Origin: Candidatus Helarchaeota archaeon
Lineage (GTDB): Archaea; Asgardarchaeota; Lokiarchaeia; Helarchaeales; HEL-GB-A
DNA length: 7,635 nucleotides
Direction of reading: 5' to 3'
Assembly: GCA_013375405.1 (NCBI GenBank)
Contig: JABXJU010000208.1
Coordinates: 1 to 7,635 of the forward strand
Both the position numbers and the translations under genes were made by a program. The notes beneath the pieces were generated by a model. The model did not search any database. It worked only from the letters and a program-made list of their open reading frames with translations, and was not told the DNA's origin. Shown in pieces: positions 5,315 to 7,635 of the stretch (the stretch's first letter is position 1; every line of letters starts with the position of its first letter).

Positions 5315-6124
5315 GTGGGCACTCTTATTGATGACTTAATTGCACGGGTTTTGGAGGTAATCGAGCAACATCCTTTGCGTATCAAGAAAATTAGCAAGGG
5401 ATTTCGATTTACTGCCACGCTGCTTGAAGATGGATCCTGTGGAATGTGCTTCTCAGTTTATAACCAAGAGCCTATTGATTCATGTGAGTATGTCCGAAGT
5501 GTTAAATCTATGGACCAACTTGATATTGTTAAAATACTTCAATTTGCGAAAGATTCAAACGAAAATTTGGAAAAATTAATTGGAATCTCAACTCTAAACG
5601 CCATTTCTCAACATATTTTAAAGGAACATTCAGAAAACTATCATTTTACATTTGATACCGATCCGATCGACCATATCGAATTTGAGGAAACGGATCGGGT
5701 GGTAATGATCGGTGGTATTAAAGCATTTCTCCCGAAACTTCAAGAACTAGTGGAAGATTTCGTGGTTATTGACAAGAGATTAAACAATACGAAATTACCA
5801 TATATGAAAAGTCTAGAAACTACTCAAGATTATTTACATCAGGCAGATATTGTTCTTATTACGGGATCAGCAATCGCAAATAATACCCTCGAAACCTTAT
5901 TGAAATGGATTAAAACTGCTAAGGAAGTTGCAGTCGTTGGCCCATCGGCAGGATTTGTCCCAGAACCACTTTTTGACCGTGGTGTCACAATAGTAAGTGG
6001 CATGCAAGTGCTGGAACCTCATAAAGTGATGAATATTATTGCAGACGATGGAGGAACCCCACATTTTAAAACTTATTGTAAAAAATATAATATCTTTCGG
6101 AAAGGAACTGGTAGGAAGCTTTAA
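5315..6124 (+). CDS. DUF364 family protein, possible metal-chelation or metal-handling role
   Basis: A 269-residue soluble protein. The C-terminal Rossmann-like half (about 120-265) carries RVVMIGGIKAFLPKL (128-142), the strand-loop ADIVLITGSAIANNTLETLL (177-196), VGPSAGFVPEPLFDRG (208-223) and the end segment DDGGTPHF with KGTGRKL. These are typical of DUF364 proteins, which carry a DUF4213 (enolase N-terminal-like) domain in front; residues 5-90 fit that. The family is only suspected to bind metal or chelators; its reaction is unknown. The start is GTG at 5315 with GGAG 8 nt upstream; an ATG overlapping it at 5313 is out of frame and soon stops. It heads an apparent operon with ferredoxin and AOR genes, so a role around the tungsten or molybdenum cofactor or substrate of that enzyme is a fair guess. 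Confidence 0.82.
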   Translation: MGTLIDDLIARVLEVIEQHPLRIKKISKGFRFTATLLEDGSCGMCFSVYNQEPIDSCEYVRSVKSMDQLDIVKILQFAKDSNENLEKLIGISTLNAISQHILKEHSENYHFTFDTDPIDHIEFEETDRVVMIGGIKAFLPKLQELVEDFVVIDKRLNNTKLPYMKSLETTQDYLHQADIVLITGSAIANNTLETLLKWIKTAKEVAVVGPSAGFVPEPLFDRGVTIVSGMQVLEPHKVMNIIADDGGTPHFKTYCKKYNIFRKGTGRKL

Positions 6125-6128
6125 AAAA

Positions 6129-6386
6129 TTGCAGGAATCTAAGCAAAACATTAAAATTAACCCAGATAATTGCGCACAATGCCTAAGTTGTATGTTAATT
6201 TGTTCTTTCACTTATTCCAAATCCTTTAATCCTTCGCAAGCACACATCCAAATAAAACCAGGATCCTTTGTAGGAAATACTTGGGTCCAAACAGAGATTA
6301 AATTCTCAGAAAGCTGTATTCCGAATTGTTGGCTTTGTACTCAATATTGCGCTTATAAGGCTTTAGAGCATGTAGGAGGGAAATAG
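6129..6386 (+). CDS. Small two-cluster [4Fe-4S] ferredoxin-like protein
   Basis: An 85-residue protein if translation starts at TTG 6129. It has CxxCxxCxxxC at residues 15, 18, 21 and 25, and a second set CxxxCxxCxxxC at 63, 67, 70 and 74, enough for two [4Fe-4S] clusters. The segment between, with SFTYSKSFNPSQAHIQI, resembles the electron-transfer subunits of molybdopterin enzymes. The Pro usually following the last Cys of each set is missing. It most probably carries electrons from the adjoining AOR-family enzyme. The frame is open back to an ATG at 6039, but that would overlap the DUF364 gene by 86 nt and has no SD; TTG 6129, 4 nt after the DUF364 stop and 10 nt after AGGAAG, is preferred. 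The AOR gene starts directly after its stop codon. Confidence 0.8.
   Translation: MQESKQNIKINPDNCAQCLSCMLICSFTYSKSFNPSQAHIQIKPGSFVGNTWVQTEIKFSESCIPNCWLCTQYCAYKALEHVGGK
6375..6380 (+). promoter_or_regulatory. Shine-Dalgarno site of the AOR-family gene
   Basis: GGAGGG lies within the last codons of the ferredoxin gene, 6 nt before the ATG at 6387. The ferredoxin TAG abuts this ATG, suggesting translational coupling. Confidence 0.65.
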
Positions 6387-7635
6387 ATGAAATATTTTGG
6401 CTTTGCAGGAAAAATAGCACATATTGACTTAAGCTCCCAAAAAATACGGCCCTTTCCACTATCTGAAACATACATTTCAAAATTTTTAGGGGGATATGGA
6501 ATAAATAATCGGCTCTTTTGGGATTATCAAGCACCCAACACAGATCCATTTGCACCAGAAAATACTATTATTCTTGGTACTGGGCCATTAGTGGGAACTT
6601 TATTTCCAGGCGCAGGGAAAGTTATCGGAACCACCAAATCTCCGATTATAGCAACCCCTAAGAAGTTGCATTTTATAGATAACGCAGTCGTTGGAAGCCG
6701 GCGCTTCGGGATGATGCTTAAAAATGCGGGATTTGATCATCTTATTATCACAGGAAGGGCCGAAAAGCCTGTCTATCTTAAAATTACGAATGATGAAATT
6801 CAAATTAATTCCGCAGAAAACCTATGGGGCATTAAAGATATTTATGAAACAACAGATCTGTTCCTCCACGAAAATCCGCTCTCCGGAATACTTGCGATTG
6901 GAAAAGGGGGCGAAAAACTGGTGCGATATGCGCTTGCGTTAGTGGATTATAGTGGGCATCTGGGAAAATTTGGATTTGGAGCCGTAATGGGATCGAAAAA
7001 CCTCAAGGCCATTGTAACATTTGGAACGAAAGGAGTAAAAGTTGCCCATCCACCCGAATTTTTAAAATTAGCACGGGAACTCCGGCAAAAAATTAGGGCT
7101 GTCCCGTTATTAAAGCAATTTCACGATTTAGGGATTACATCAGGTTGGGCTTTACAAGCGCCTCTCGTTTATGAAGGTAATGTGCCATATCGAGAGTGGA
7201 AGAAGAAATTCGGTCCAAAAATTTGGAAGAAACATAAATTCCAGCACAATCTCGCATGTGGCGGTTGTATAGTTGCTTGCAGAACTGACTTCCATGTCCC
7301 AGCAGGCCCCTATCAAGGGTTGACCTCTTTTACGGGACATCATTTTCTTCCCGCACGCGTCGCGCTACGCCTCGGAATCGAAGATCCCACGCTGATCATC
7401 AAGCTGCTAGATATTTGTAATCGGGCAGGAGTTTGCTTTTTCACTGTAGGAGGGTTATTGAACTGGATCACCCGGCATGAGACCGATTCGTTCCCGCGCG
7501 AGATTTCAACTTACCTTGATTTGCTCGAAAAGATCATCTCAAAAACTGATATAGGAGAAATCGCAGCGAACGGCTGGTATCCCGTTTCACAACATTTAGA
7601 AATCGATCCGGACGGTTTTTTTGAAGGGAGATCGG
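6387..7635 (+). CDS. Aldehyde:ferredoxin oxidoreductase (AOR) family tungsto/molybdo-enzyme, 3' end missing
   Basis: The first 416 codons are present and the gene continues past the right edge. The N-terminal AFOR domain (about 5-210) shows FLGGYGINNRLFW (33-45), GTGPLVGTLFPGAGK (64-78), TKSP (83-86), GRAEKPVYL (123-131) and GKFGFGAVMGSKNLKAI (193-209), which contact the bis-pterin cofactor in this family. The C-terminal domain begins near 220 and has the [4Fe-4S] ligands C291, C294 and C298 in CGGCIVAC; the fourth Cys should lie beyond the window. These enzymes oxidise aldehydes, or in some branches reduce acids, with ferredoxin as partner. The segment after the cysteines reads GPYQGLTSF where the family usually has GPEYET, so the subgroup is divergent and the substrate cannot be named. 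The ATG has a good SD. The last 300 bases are clearly richer in G and C than the window average. Confidence 0.9.
   Translation, partial: MKYFGFAGKIAHIDLSSQKIRPFPLSETYISKFLGGYGINNRLFWDYQAPNTDPFAPENTIILGTGPLVGTLFPGAGKVIGTTKSPIIATPKKLHFIDNAVVGSRRFGMMLKNAGFDHLIITGRAEKPVYLKITNDEIQINSAENLWGIKDIYETTDLFLHENPLSGILAIGKGGEKLVRYALALVDYSGHLGKFGFGAVMGSKNLKAIVTFGTKGVKVAHPPEFLKLARELRQKIRAVPLLKQFHDLGITSGWALQAPLVYEGNVPYREWKKKFGPKIWKKHKFQHNLACGGCIVACRTDFHVPAGPYQGLTSFTGHHFLPARVALRLGIEDPTLIIKLLDICNRAGVCFFTVGGLLNWITRHETDSFPREISTYLDLLEKIISKTDIGEIAANGWYPVSQHLEIDPDGFFEGRS

Noticed and set aside
6039..6128. ATG at 6039 as start of the ferredoxin gene
   Set aside because: The extra 30 codons lie in the conserved end of the DUF364 gene in another frame, have no SD and do not look like a ferredoxin N-terminus.
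5897..6211. Minus-strand open frame of 104 codons
   Set aside because: Antisense across the conserved end of the DUF364 gene and the start of the ferredoxin gene; no family resemblance.
6724..6942. Plus-strand 72-codon frame within the AOR gene
   Set aside because: A different frame of the AOR coding sequence, which itself is open from 6387 to the window end with full family motifs.

Overview
The window is AT-rich and reads as an archaeon, most probably an Asgard archaeon of the Lokiarchaeota type. Three eukaryotic-like small GTPases lie close together: a Rab/Ras-type protein and two Arf/Rag-type proteins that carry a C-terminal roadblock-like domain. They sit with archaeal-style genes: a short ribbon-helix-helix regulator, an aldehyde:ferredoxin oxidoreductase (AOR) family protein with a small two-cluster ferredoxin, and genes using TTG or GTG starts behind Shine-Dalgarno (SD) motifs. 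The lineage is inferred from gene content only.

Layout. 1-492 (minus): the N-terminus of an acetoacetate--CoA ligase-type enzyme, cut by the window edge, preceded by a ribbon-helix-helix regulator. 493-873: AT-rich spacer without a gene. 874-3157 (minus): a likely operon of two tandem paralogous Rag/Gtr-like GTPases followed by a small winged-helix-like protein. 3250-3524 (plus): an undescribed-looking wreck of a glycoside hydrolase gene (GH63/trehalase-like fold), with a stop codon and an internal deletion. 3556-4085 (minus): a Rab-like GTPase complete in all motifs except for one missing base inside the P-loop. 4149-5279 (minus): an orphan DNA methyltransferase. 5315-7635 (plus): DUF364 protein, two-cluster ferredoxin and AOR-family oxidoreductase, arranged as an operon that runs off the right edge.

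How the genes may work together. The Rag-like pair recalls eukaryotic RagA/RagC, which dimerise through C-terminal roadblock domains; both proteins here have the Rag-type HKxD in place of NKxD and a matching C-terminal domain, so a heterodimer is a reasonable hypothesis. On the right, the ferredoxin would pass electrons from the tungsto- or molybdo-pterin oxidoreductase, and the DUF364 protein, from a family suspected of metal chelation, may help with metal handling. The middle of the window (3250-4085) is a zone of gene decay or of sequencing error: two neighbouring genes are broken there.
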